DNA of 64,000 bases, from contig CALZFC010000312.1 in assembly GCA_945643635.1 (NCBI GenBank), positions 113,501-177,500 on the forward strand. Direction: 5' to 3'. This document shows, in pieces, positions 1 through 10,904 of the stretch. The translations under genes and the position numbers were made by a program. Source of the stretch: Allodiplogaster sudhausi (taxonomy: Eukaryota > Nematoda > Chromadorea > Rhabditida > Diplogasteridae). A model generated the notes under the pieces. That model was not told the origin of the DNA. It was given only the letters and a program-made list of their open reading frames with translations, and did not search any database. Positions within the stretch are counted from its first letter, which is position 1, and each line of letters begins with the position of its first letter.

Positions 1-31
1 TTGTAAACAGCAAACTGTTTAGTTCCTTTAG

Positions 32-577
32 GAGCCAAAGGACGCATCTTACTACTATTCGTACTACGCTTCTCTTCTCGTTCGTTTGGTTGAAGAAGGA
101 CTCGCAGTCAACTGGGTTGGATGGAAGTCGCCAAGCGGTAAGCAGTAGTTCATAAATATATGTTAATTTCTTTGATAGTAAAGAATGTTACTGCGTATAA
201 GAAATGAATATAACAGAAAGATGATTGTTTTTAGGAACAGCTTCAGGGGGGTCGGAGAGAGGCGGCAGTGGAGGGACTGCGCTCTTTGTCATTGGCGGAA
301 TTACAAGAGCAGAGGTAAGGGCTAGCTTTTGCTTCTAATCCTCTTCAATTCCACTTAACACAATCTTATTTCATATCGTAAATCGAGATTTTGACGTTCA
401 TTTTCATCACATTTATCATTTGTTGTGGACTCAATTTCTTATATGATCTACCCCATTTTACTCTTTAAAATATTGCAGATATCGGCTTTGCGTCGCGTGA
501 AGGGAATCGATCTAATCGCCTCCAGCGCTGTTCTCACTCGAGACAAAGTGATCAATTCACTCACGACTATTATGTAA
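32..577 (+). CDS. VPS33-like Sec1/Munc18 protein, C-terminal exons (partial)
   Basis: Three exons (32-137, 235-314, 479-577) join in phase and end at TAA 575-577. The first encodes DASYYYSYYASLLVRLVEEG, which matches the DISYVYSGYAPLSVRLAQ region of animal VPS33. The second and third give ALFVIGGITRAEISALRRV, the conserved closing strand-helix of Sec1/Munc18 proteins (FFLGGVTFAEIAALRFL in VPS33A), followed by a short tail. VPS33 is the SM subunit of the HOPS/CORVET tethering complexes and chaperones SNARE assembly at endosomes and lysosomes. The gene starts left of the window, so whether it is VPS33A or VPS33B cannot be decided; the SYVYSGYAP-like segment favours the A type. Introns are about 100-165 bp with GT..TTTTAG or TTGCAG ends. 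Confidence 0.85.
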
Positions 578-775
578 ATCAGAGGAATACTGTGGCATGA
601 AATGTACGGTTTCCTCCTCAGAGGCTGTGCTCTTCTCTCTCAGTTTATGCTGGTCACTTCGCTTTGCCATTCTCTTATCAGATTCTCTGTATGTTTCCAC
701 ACTCAAAATGCTTTTCTGTTTCTGTCTGATTTCTGTTGAACTGCCTGAATGAGAGAATTGTATCCAGAGTATATA

Positions 776-822
<47 letters not shown>

Positions 823-1206
823 GTATATATATATATATTTTTTTTAAATATTAGTCTGCATTAAATAAAGAGTAAGTATCCTGATGGTTTTGAGGAATAT
901 GTTTTTGGCTCGCCATAACAGCGTTTGCTGTGATGTCTAGGTGTTTTTTCAGTGCAATATGGTGCTATTTATTTAGTGAGGTGGAGGACATATTTGGGCC
1001 CCAATCTATCTATCGTTTTCCCGCTCCACCTTACTTCTTTTAGTCGTTATCGTAGTTCATAGACGAGATTTCTCCGCTCTCTCTCTCTCTCTCTCTCTCT
1101 CTTTTTCTTTTTCTTTCATTCTTTCTTTCTTTCTTTCTTCCTCCTCACCCTCGCACCCGCTATTTCTCTCTATCTCTTGTTGTTTCACCCTTGTATCCTC
1201 TCTCTC

Positions 1207-1255
<49 letters not shown>

Positions 1256-1522
1256 TGCTCACTCTTTCTCTCTCTCTCTCTCCGTCGCATCTCTTTCCCT
1301 CTCGCTCTCCCTTGCTCTCCTGTTCTGCTGCTTCCTTCCTCTCCTCTTTTTCTGCATGCCTCGCTAATGGCCTTGAAAGATTTGACAGATTTCCGCGTCG
1401 TTAATGCCTTATCTGATGTACCGTATAGCTTAGTCTAAGCATTTGCATACTTTTTAAACCTCGTTGCATCCAAGAGTGGCAAACGAGAGGATATGAACTG
1501 ACTTCCTTTGCTAGGTAATTTG
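578..1522. other. Intergenic spacer with TA and CT microsatellites
   Basis: No gene is seen between the VPS33 stop and the NUP50 start. It holds a (TA)n tract at about 765-838 and long (CT)n tracts at about 1078-1285. ATG-started frames across the CT tracts encode only Leu/Ser or Arg/Glu runs and are not genes. The NUP50 promoter must lie here, but no specific element was recognised. Confidence 0.7.
765..838. repeat. (TA)n microsatellite
   Basis: Runs of alternating T and A interrupted by a few G (GTATATATAT blocks). Simple-sequence DNA downstream of the VPS33 gene. Confidence 0.95.
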
Positions 1523-4500
1523 ATGGCGCAGGATGAGAAGCCGAATTCGTCGCCAGGTGGCGGCACTCGCAGCACCAGCGTGCACACCACGAGCAACTCG
1601 GCTCGCTCCCTCGCCGTTTCGCAGTTCAACGACAAAATGTCGGTGCTGAACAAGGATTTCCTGAAGACGATCCAGGCATACATTAACGAAGAGCCGAGAT
1701 ATGATCTGGTGAGCACACTGAAAAAGCTTTTTTTTTTAAAATATAATTTGTTCACAAAAGGACACTAAGATCTGTGGGTCATTATGGACTTGCCATTCTG
1801 TAGAATAATGTGTTTCAACGAATCGTGAGCATTTGGCCAGGTAGAGTTGTGCAATTTTGGTAGGAGCATAACGTTTGCAGTGTCCTGTCCTTCAATCATA
1901 CATTGGGCATGTGTCGAATTTGGAAGAGATGTATGGACTGGCCAAGAAGAAGAAGAAGGAGCCCGCGCAGGAGAAGACGAGTTAGCAATCCATCTTTATT
2001 GTCTTCCAAAGGCTGGCTTCTATTTTTATTCGTTTCAAAATTCAAAGCTTTAATTTTATTTGGTTGCAAATTTTTCTAATGCTTACTCTCCGTTCTTTAT
2101 CCCTCTCAATCTCTTCTTTCGCCGTTGTATTTCTTTCCATTTTTGTTCGAAATGCTATCTAGACATCGGAGTATAGTTTCGAATGAGATGTTATTTTTAT
2201 GTGATGTGATATATTTGAATAATGAATGTTATAATTGTCTCATTTTCCAGCTCACGGGCGCAAGCTCGCCATTGCGAAGCGACGCAGCACGGGAAAGAAG
2301 ATCAGCGAGAGTGAGAAGGGAGAGTCGAAGGGGAAGAAGAAGGAAAAGACTCCCATGTCATCCGTCTCCTTTGCTCATGGAGATTCCCTCGACACTTCCA
2401 CTCTCCAGCGAATTTCTACTCCGGCATCAGGCTCGGTCCCTCCTCGAATGAATGTGTACGGTGGTTCTCTCTATTTCTTTCAAGGCAAGAGCTGCTTCAT
2501 TTGATATTACACGAAACTTTTCATGTTGATTGCCATATGAATTCAGTGTCGGAGATAGTGAAATTTGTAGGTTTTTTTAGTCTAATAAGTTTACAGCATG
2601 AATGCAATCGATATATTTATAGGAACCTTTCCGCTATTGATTCGGAGTCTACAGTAGGCACGAATGGCGGCAAAGGCTTTTTCCAATTTGGCAAAACGCC
2701 AAGCTCCGCCTCGAATGCTCCATATCAATCGTCGTCTGAGAAGACACTCACTTCTACTGCTCCTGAGAGTGGCCCAGGACCGATTGGTGTGAAATCGGCA
2801 CTTCAATAATCATATTAATTAATTAATTAATAATGCATTTATTTTTTGTTGAACCAGTTCTCTTTTTAGCTTGATATTTCTAGGCAGTATTTTAACCTGT
2901 CTATTAATCAGTTGGTGGTCGAAAGCGTGCGATTCGTGGAGGAGGACCGCTTGGCGACTCTGAAGTTGTCATGTTCCGGGGGCAGGAAAAGAACGGTTTC
3001 CTTCTCATCTTCTTATTTTCGTTTTAGACTTTAAATTGTCCATTTTGGCTCACCGAATTGCATTAGAATCTTCGATGTGTGCTTGCAGCGACAGTTCTCT
3101 CTCCTCTCGTGGCCTCTGCTCCCAAGATGCCTCCCATCAATTTTGAGCTCCCCAAGGCGAATCCGGACTTCTGGAAGCAGAGTCAGCCCCCTTTTCTTTC
3201 TTGGCACTCTGCCAGGTGGTTTGCGTTACCTGGTAGCATTCTTTGGATCCCTCACAAGTGGCTGTTGCTAGTAATTTCTGCTGCTGTTACTGACAAGGTC
3301 TATTCATAAGGTGACGAACTGCAACGAACCGTGGTTTTCTAGAAAGCTGAATTGCTAAAACATATGTAGAAGCAAACATTTCCTTCCTATTCGGAGATTA
3401 GGCACCAAAAAATCGATTGAAATTTGCCTCTGAGCCGGCAAAGATTGTCTTCAGCTCCAACAAACTTTTTTCCATGTGGATTACGCACCTGTGTTACAGT
3501 TTTGCAAAGCTAGGGTTCGGATCCCCAAGCGGGCAAAACTTTTGCAATTTTTTGACTTGAAACTAGAACGACCTAAAAGTGAAAAAAAATTTCTGCGTAT
3601 TAATGAGGGAAGATTCGGTGATCACTCCACCATTTTTGAACCCTCGAGTGGTTGTCTTTTACTATCCGATTTTTTTTTTTGAAAATGCAGGTTTTTACGC
3701 ATTAATACATAGAAAAATATGCTTATAAATTTTTTTGCACTTTTAGGTGGTAATAGTTTCAAAATTTTGCCCTCTTGGGATCCGAACCCTAGATTGCAAA
3801 CCGTAATGCGTCCGCGTAACCCACCGGACCACGCCCCTGATCTGGAAAAAGCTTGTTGGAGCTGAAGACAATCTGCGCGATCGGAGGCAAATTTCAATCG
3901 ATTTTTTTTCTATTGCCTAATGGCCAAGTGGTCAAAGAAATTTACTTGGGCATATGTTTTAGGACTTCAGCCTTCTAGAAAACCATGGCTCGTTCCAAGC
4001 CGTCACCTTACGGTTACGGTTTAGGCACTCCTTGTGAAGAGTCGAGATGAATTTATTTCCATTTTCATATTTCATGATATTACAAGTTTTTGAGCTGATG
4101 ATTTCTTAATTGTCTTTTCTTATTCAGCCAGCAAATCTACACTGGTGTCATCGGAAAAACCAACGGAATCGGACGATAAAACAAGCGAGTCCGCAAGCGA
4201 AAAGTCAGCTTTGGTCATTCCAGCTGTGCATATTTGTATTATAAACATTTTTTTACCTTATGATTGGTTTTTGTTGTTATTTCGCTCTCCAAAATTGAAT
4301 ATATTCGAAGAAGTATCGTGTAGGCATTCCCTTTAATCCTTTATATCTTCCCCAGGGAGCCCGCATCTGCTGGGGACCCCTCGGCACTTTCCGCTTTGGT
4401 GCCACTACCACATCGTCTTCGCCTTCTAAGGTTTCGTGAAACTTCATTCCTGTATCTTCCATTCATTTTTTTTCTAGTATTTAAATTTGAAATTAATGAC

Positions 4501-4663
4501 TGCTAAAAGTTATAATTTCTTTGAGCCTCTGTTCTCTTTCACGGCTTCATCGATGGCTTCTTCTTCCTCTTCCACCATCACCACTTCTGCAATCAACATA
4601 ACCACAAGCGCCCCCTCCACCTTCTTCGGCTTCAAGCCGCTTGCGAAAACTGGTAAGAGATAG

Positions 4664-4706
<43 letters not shown>

Positions 4707-6127
4707 GGAGAGAGGAGATGGAAAAAGAGGGAGATGATATTGAGGAAAAAACAACTGCCCTATCGGATGTAAAGTGTATGAAATCTTTATGAATGTGATG
4801 AAGATGTAAATGAATGGTAATTAGCAGATGCTCCGCTGAGCTTCGGTTCTTCCTCTTCGACTGGCACTTCCTCGGCCGGCCCTCTCCCAACTCTTTCGTT
4901 CCCCTCTTTCGCGTCCCAGGCAGCAAGCGCAGCCAAGGCATCCGCCCCTTCAGCAGCAGAGCCAGGCGGAGAGGAGGAAGGTATCTTGGAGAATAAAGAC
5001 ACTTTCATTCATTTTCAGAATCTAGAGCAATTTCCAATCTTTTTAGTACTCTAAATGTTGGGGTTGTGTGTCCATGAATTCTGGCTGTATAATCGACTAT
5101 GCATTAAAGACTATTCACGTAACAAAGATTGGAAGTAGGTAGCGAAGGTTACTATCCTGAAGAGAAGAGACCAATTCAGAAGGCGAGTACGTCCCTCCGA
5201 AGGCTGAAGTGGTTGAGAACGCAGAGCCGGATGCCATTCTCTCCATGAAGTTTGTTCCTTTTTGCTCAGCTAATCTTGGTGGTTTCAAAAGATATAGTTT
5301 ATCAATTCTTGCTTACATGCGAGAATTTTATAAGCAACGAAGGGATTCTAACAGTTTTGGTGCTCCATAGAATGAGACGTGTCCAGGTCCCTCGCGGATC
5401 GTTACCGTATCCATGGCTAGCTTACTTTGAGATGCGCCGTGCACAAGCTCGCTGAGAAGTCATTCGAGAAGCTCGGAGTGGGAATGCTGCATGTGAAGGA
5501 GAAGAAGACGGAGGGGGGAGCAGTCACTGGCAAGACTCTGCTTGTCAGAGCCGCCACTGCTACTGGTTAGATTATAGGATAACATCGGATACGTAAGTGT
5601 TTGATTAACGATATGGACCCTGTGCAAGAATCTTTTACTATGTTGATCTCCCATTCGACATTCAGTCATAAAATTTATTGTCGCAGAATATTTCTAAGGA
5701 ATTATGTGAATAGGGAATATCAAGCAACATTTTCAGGAACAATTTGGATCAACGCGAATATCGATGAGACTATGAAGGCAACCAAGGCAGACGACACGAA
5801 GATCAGAGTAAGCCATTTCTCTCTTTTCCTTTCTCTCCCAACCTTCTCCTGCATATCTTTTTTTCTCTTCTCACATAATTCTCACTCTCACCCCCCCCCC
5901 CCCCATTTTCTTAAAACATAAATTTGATCGTTGTTTTGATTCCATTTTGTCTTTCTGTCCACTTCATCCCTTCCTTGCTGATCCAAGATGAAGCAGATGC
6001 CCAGTGAGTAATCGTGCAGGTTGCGTGTCCCTTGAGCAGCACTGAAGTGGGAACTTTCCTACTGCGTCTCTCCTCTACAGAAGAAGCGAAGAAGATTTTG
6101 GAGCACCTGCAACTGAAGAAGGACTAG
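1523..6127 (+). CDS. NUP50/NPP-16-like FG nucleoporin with C-terminal Ran-binding domain
   Basis: Multi-exon gene. Exon 1 (ATG 1523) encodes a polar start then LNKDFLKTIQAYINEEPRYD, like the NUP50 segment containing FLRWINDHI. Next comes a lysine-rich exon (about 1880-1983, GLAKKKKKEPAQEK), then THGRKLAIAKRRSTGKK (from 2252). FG motifs follow: FFQFGKTPSS (about 2680), FRFGATTTSSS (about 4385), STFFGFKPLAKT (about 4620) and PLSFGSSSSTGT (about 4830). The C-terminus is a RanBP1-type domain: GEYVPPKAEVVENAEPDAIL (about 5187), FEKLGVGMLHVKEKK, GKTLLVRAATATG and GTIWINAN. It ends with TEEAKKILEHLQLKKD and TAG 6125-6127. NUP50 is a mobile nuclear-basket protein that stimulates importin-alpha/beta cargo release. 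The last splice (5810-6020) could not be resolved: the frame needed for VIVQVACPL is not reached cleanly from the preceding exon. Intron 3300-4125 carries a foldback element. Confidence 0.8.
3309..4008. mobile_element. 700-bp foldback element with TA target duplication and tRNA-like arms
   Basis: The two halves are inverted copies: AGGTGACG at 3309 pairs with CGTCACCT ending at 4008. Internal stretches such as TTTTCTAGAA, ATCGATTGAAATTTGCCTC and AGATTGTCTTCAGCTCCAAC pair as well. A TA dinucleotide flanks each end (3307-3308 and 4009-4010), as expected of Tc1/mariner-type integration. In the right arm, minus strand, GGGCGTGGTCCGGTGGGTTA and GGGTTCGGATCCC resemble the A and B boxes of tRNA genes. 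The left arm has a partner GGGTTCGGATCCCC at about 3513. No transposase frame is seen, so it is non-autonomous. It sits in an intron of the NUP50-like gene. Confidence 0.75.
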
Positions 6128-7060
6128 ACGAGATGGGAGAATGGACTTGCCTAAACATGCATGGCTTGGATATATAGATCCCTCTCTCTCTCTCTCGCTC
6201 TCTCTCGCTCTCTCACTTTCCTTTTTTTCTCTTTTTCTCTGTACCGTGAAATCCCTCTCTTTTTCTGATTTCTCTATATCTCACTCAACTGTTCGCTTTA
6301 CATGCTTGCCTCCTCCGCCACTTATATAAAATTATTAGTACTATTGTACTATTTCCCACCCCACATTTGAAAAAAAAATTAGAAAACATTTTTTCGCTGA
6401 AATTCACAATAGGGTGGTTTTCGGCACGGGGAAAACGAATATCATATATTAATTTAATCCTTTCAACCACCGTAGCAAAGTGTGTGGGAGAGATGTGGGA
6501 GGTGCAAAACATGCATCCTACGTCCTTAAACTCACCAAACTTACCGTGAAAATGACGTAATGATAAGAAATAGATATGATATTCGTATTCCCCGTACCCC
6601 CTCGGGAATGTATTTGAGCAAAAAAAATTTTAAGTTCGACCTCTACTGGGGTAGGAATAGTACGATAGTACCAAATTATTCAATTAATTTGTCCTTTTCA
6701 ACGTTACCGCGGAAGAAATTGTTATGATTTTTGAAAGAGTGGTTAACTTGAAGTGAACTTCTTTATTAATGCTCTCTCGAAGTTTTGTTGTTTAGTTGAT
6801 ATTTTTGCGTCGCAAGATTGCGTGCTTATCATTGCAGCTCTTATATTGTTTTTCTCTTGTTGCCTGATTTCTCTTTCTTGTTGCCTTCCCTTTGGTGACT
6901 GTTTTCTCGACTTGTCGTTGAATCTTTTATAATCGCCCTTGAACTAGTTCGTAGGTGAAATATTGTTTCATTAATTTTGTCTTATTTTGTTTCTATGAGT
7001 AGTAATGCATTAAAGTTAGCTTCTCTCAATCGCACGAAAATTATGATCAGATTATGGAAC
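6128..7060. other. Intergenic spacer downstream of NUP50
   Basis: Contains (CT)n at about 6180-6240, the transposon at 6337-6672, and AT-rich DNA without coding features from 6681 to about 7060. Confidence 0.6.
6337..6672. mobile_element. GGTACT-family DNA transposon, short copy (FB1)
   Basis: Inverted repeats AGTACTATTGTACTATT at the left and AATAGTACGATAGTACC at the right enclose a 336-bp foldback. An exact 8-bp direct repeat AAATTATT flanks it (6329-6336 and 6673-6680), which reads as a target-site duplication. Inside is the motif CACGGGGAAAACGAATAT, also present in FB3. No coding frame. Same family as 18163-19854 and 20328-20835. An 8-bp duplication fits hAT-like or related cut-and-paste elements. 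Confidence 0.8.
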
Positions 7061-7149
7061 ATGTGAGATGGATAAGTGGGAATCATGGAATGTTAAAGCA
7101 GGAATGAATCGATCGCTCGGGGTTGGACTGAGCTTATCATCGTTCGCTT

Positions 7150-7560
7150 TGCAATTTCGGGGAATTGAGGTTGGGATTTTTGAAATGACTCGACATTTGA
7201 GGGCAACACCAACGGGAGAGTTAACGTTGCCCTCAAATGTCGAGTTTACCAAACCAGCATCGAGGCTGGGCTCTTGTATGGTGCGGAAACTAGGGCACTT
7301 CGTGTACAAGATCGACGTCTCATTGTTAGCCAGAGGAAAATGGCCGACTAGCTTTTCGACAAAATTCCTATTCCCGATAATCTAGTACGAGCGTGGAGAC
7401 GAAGTGGGAATGGGCCAGTCTAATTGTGAAAATGGATGGAGACGTTGGACACGAAGAGCCGTGGAGTGGAGACCGTGGAAGTGGAAAGGGCATGCTGGAC
7501 GTCCCCGAGAACGATGGCGTGACGAATTCTGTCCACTACTTGGATGCGAATCGCAGTCAT
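7150..7560 (+). pseudogene. Decayed RTE/craniofacial-type non-LTR retrotransposon, RT C-terminal fragment
   Basis: Translation across two frames recovers the 3' part of a LINE reverse transcriptase polyprotein. TSIEAGLLYGAETRALR (about 7250-7295) and RRLIVSQRKM correspond to the usual LPALLYGSETWAL..QRKMER region. After a frame change, GWRRWTRRAVEW and GRPRERWRDEF (about 7436-7533) match the common DGRWTKRVLEW..GRPPTRWRDDF tail. Stops and shifts show it is dead. Family assignment is by motif recall only. Confidence 0.65.
7188..7245. repeat. Perfect 20-bp inverted repeat with 18-bp loop
   Basis: ACTCGACATTTGAGGGCAAC (7188-7207) is the exact reverse complement of 7226-7245. It lies inside the RTE remnant and does not belong to the known LINE protein, so it is a later local event or an insertion scar. 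Confidence 0.9.
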
Positions 7561-7900
7561 GAACCCCGATGCCTTTCATCTTTCCTTCACCCAAAGGGGC
7601 CAGTCCCTGGTTGTGGAATATACTTTGAAACTTTGACTTGCACAGTTCTGTTTATCATTACAAATAAAATAAAAATGGATTAAAATGGGTTATGCTGCAT
7701 TAAATTAATCATTGCAGTTTTGACCGAATTTTCTCATAAGCTTGTCTCATGATCTTTAAAGTATAAAGGGTTAAGAGATGTGTACTTCTTCGTGTATGAT
7801 ATCGACATTCATCAATGAACTTATGCAACACTATTCGCAGTGCAAGAAAACATTGGCATTTTAATCTCTCGCTCTCTCTCTCTCTCTCTCCCTCCTCTCG

Positions 7901-7963
<63 letters not shown>

Positions 7964-9770
7964 TAACTAATTGTGATTGAGAGAACGAAAAAAAGAGTAA
8001 TTGAAGAGCGGTGACAGTTGGGTTCAGTGGATGTTTGATCTCAAGCCGTGGAAGGATAGAATCCTCTCGTCTCGAGAGCGCTCCACTTCCATGTTCTGTT
8101 ACCCTTCTGGTCATAATCAGATGTAAATGCCGATGCCATACAGGCGCTAATGCTAAAAAGACGTGTTCACTTGGTGATTTAATTCTTTTCAGAATTTATT
8201 TTCTCTTGTTCTCTCTCTATCTTTCTTTCTCTATCTTTCTCTCTCTTTCTCTCCTTTCTCATTCGTTCTCTCTCTTTCCCTCTATCTCTTTCTATCTTTC
8301 TTTCCATCACTAGCTCTTACCTTCTATGTACCTACAATTACTTTAACATTATAAGTAGCTCTTTCCGAATGTCTCACTTCTCCGTCAATCTCTCCAGTCT
8401 GTCTGTGCATACATTTTTTATCGCTGCAAACGACCATATGTATTTCAAAGTTATTCAGATGACTTGAGTTTTCGGCTTCCGGACAGCGTACTCTTCACTT
8501 TTCCTCTTTTCCTTTTTCATAAATTGTTACGTAAACAAAAATGTGTATAAATATGACTGAAGTCACAAAAATGTACTTGCCCAAGTAGCGAAAGTTTTGA
8601 GAAAATGATTGAATAAGTTGTGACCAAGCACAGTAATCAAGGCTTATCATTCAATTTTTTTTTAAATAAAAATGCTATTCTCGAGATCTCTCTTGGCAGT
8701 CACTCCAATGGCACTTGAACATTTTTAATTATTTCACTTGCTCTCTCCTTTTCTGCGGCCACTTCATCAGATTCTGGCAGCCGAAAAATCTTCGAATTCC
8801 CTCCCATTTCAGATGCCTCAACCGTTCATTAATGCCTTTAGTGTACACTTTTATCTACATCCTACCGTATAAGTATGTAGATACATATGTATGTACATAG
8901 ATACATAGAAGCACAGGTTACTTTTCTTTGTTTGATCGTTAAACCATGGAACATCGTACCATTGAAGGTCTGGGGACTTGGTTTGCCCCCCGCCCCTACA
9001 CTCCAGAATCTGTTATCGTGCCAGTCTCTACTAATAGCTTCTCGTCTTCTCACCACTAAAAGACCCCTTTGCGTCATGCCGTAAATTATCCTTGTTTCAT
9101 CAGAAAAGTGCAATTCATTGACAAAGAGAGAGATAGAGAGAGAGTGACAGAGAATGAGAGAGTGAGAAAGAGATTGAGAGAGTGAGAGTGAGAGAGAGAG
9201 AGAGCTATGAAAGATGATTGTGATTGATTCTCCTGCAACTGAATTCGCCTATATGTATGTATGTATATTCCCAGTTGTTAGACACATCTTTGACCGCTTC
9301 AAACGTGAATATTATGTATTCTTGTATGCCTCGCTTATTGCTTGTTCATCATTTTGTTTATGTAAATTCTTTTACTTTCAGCCGTCTTTTTCATCTCCAT
9401 TCCCTATCTCATTTCTCTTCACTCTCCTTCTTCCTTTCTTTCTCTCACGGTCACTCCCTACTCTCTTCTTCCCTTTGCTGTTTTCTTCCTTTGCATTACT
9501 TCACCAAATGGAATTTGTTCTATTGTTTCATGTATATTTCGTACTGCAAAGGACAGCGGAACCAAAGAACGAAACTGAAGCACGTGCTTTCTGCTGACTC
9601 GATTCTCTATTCCGAAAGCTTAAAAAGACACAGTCATTTCAATAATGCACCTTTTTCATTTTAGCGACCGATTCTCTCACAGCGTGTTCGTTTAATTCGT
9701 CTGGTAAAGTCCTGAAGGGGGAAGTGCCGCATCCCGCAATAGCTGCTACCGTATCCCGTTGTCTAGCACA
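7561..9770. other. Intergenic spacer with CT/GA microsatellites
   Basis: No gene recognised. (CT)n tracts lie at about 7863-7957 and 8205-8305, an ATGTATGTACATAG-type repeat at about 8870-8910, and (GA)n at about 9125-9203. Frames across these tracts are low-complexity. The SLC17 promoter should lie near 9650-9770; GTCTAG at 9761 just before the ATG may be a splice-leader acceptor. Confidence 0.6.
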
Positions 9771-10868
9771 ATGCACGATCGCTCCGGGACCGGCTGCGGC
9801 ATCGTACGCTTTGGTATTCTTTCACTGACGACAATCTTCTTGGCGTTCATCATGTCGGGGTGGGGCGATGTTCCAGTTATTCTCTCTGTCTATTATGCCT
9901 TCTACTTTTTCTTCTCTATTATCTACTGTAGTTGTCGCCTCTTTCTGTATTTGTACTTTCATTTTATTAAATTTTTTTTAAAGATGGCTGTATTTATATG
10001 CATATATTAAAAGGACAAAAAAGGAATACGTTTATCTTTTCTTAGCGGGATCGCCTACAACGCTTCCTTCGTGTCTATGATGGTGTCGCTCGACGAGATG
10101 AAGAAGCTCACCAACGACTCCGCATTCATGGCGGCGTACCATGAGGAGCAGGTGAACGGAGTGAAAGAAAGATAGAGAGAGAGAGAAAGAGAGAGAGATG
10201 GAGAGGGAGGGAGAGGGAGGGTGGAAGAGAGAGATGCAGAGAGAGAGATGCAGAGAGAAAGAGTACGATAGAAAAAGAGAGTGAAGAAGACAAATACTCT
10301 CTCCTTCCCAGGAGAGTCGACCTCTTGCCGAGCGTCGCTTTGTCTTCACTACGATGGAAAAGAGCTTAACGTTCGCTGGTATGAGCGCGACAACTGAACT
10401 CTCTTAAATTCCTGGAATTATTTTGCATTAATTGATTTTGTTCAACTTCAAAATCAATTAAACTTTCTAGGCACCTTTACGGGAGCGATGCTTGCGGCCC
10501 AGCCAGTGAACGTCGTGCTCATGCGATACGGCCCACGGCATACCATGACAGTGCTGGGGTGAGATGGGCAACTCTCTGTGCCATCTCTCTCTCTCTCTCC
10601 CCCCCGCCTCTCTCTCTCTCTCTCTTCCTCTTTCTATCTCACTCTCCTCCTCTCTCCCTTTCCTCTTTCTCTCCCTCCCTGTCTCTCCTTCCAGACTTCT
10701 CGCCGCCTTCCAAGTCGCAATCACTCCTCTAGTTGTCGAGGTCTCCCTCGTCGGCTTTGTCATTCTGCGACTGCTGCAAGTGCGTCATTGGTCTATTATA
10801 ATCATTTAGTTTTTTTTAAGGAGAAAAAGGAGAGAGAGGGAGAGAGAAAGAGAAAAGAAAGCGAGATA

Positions 10869-10904
<36 letters not shown>

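Noticed and set aside
3760..3840. Functional tRNA gene in the right arm of the NUP50-intron foldback
   Set aside because: A and B boxes are present, but no clean acceptor or anticodon stem could be drawn.
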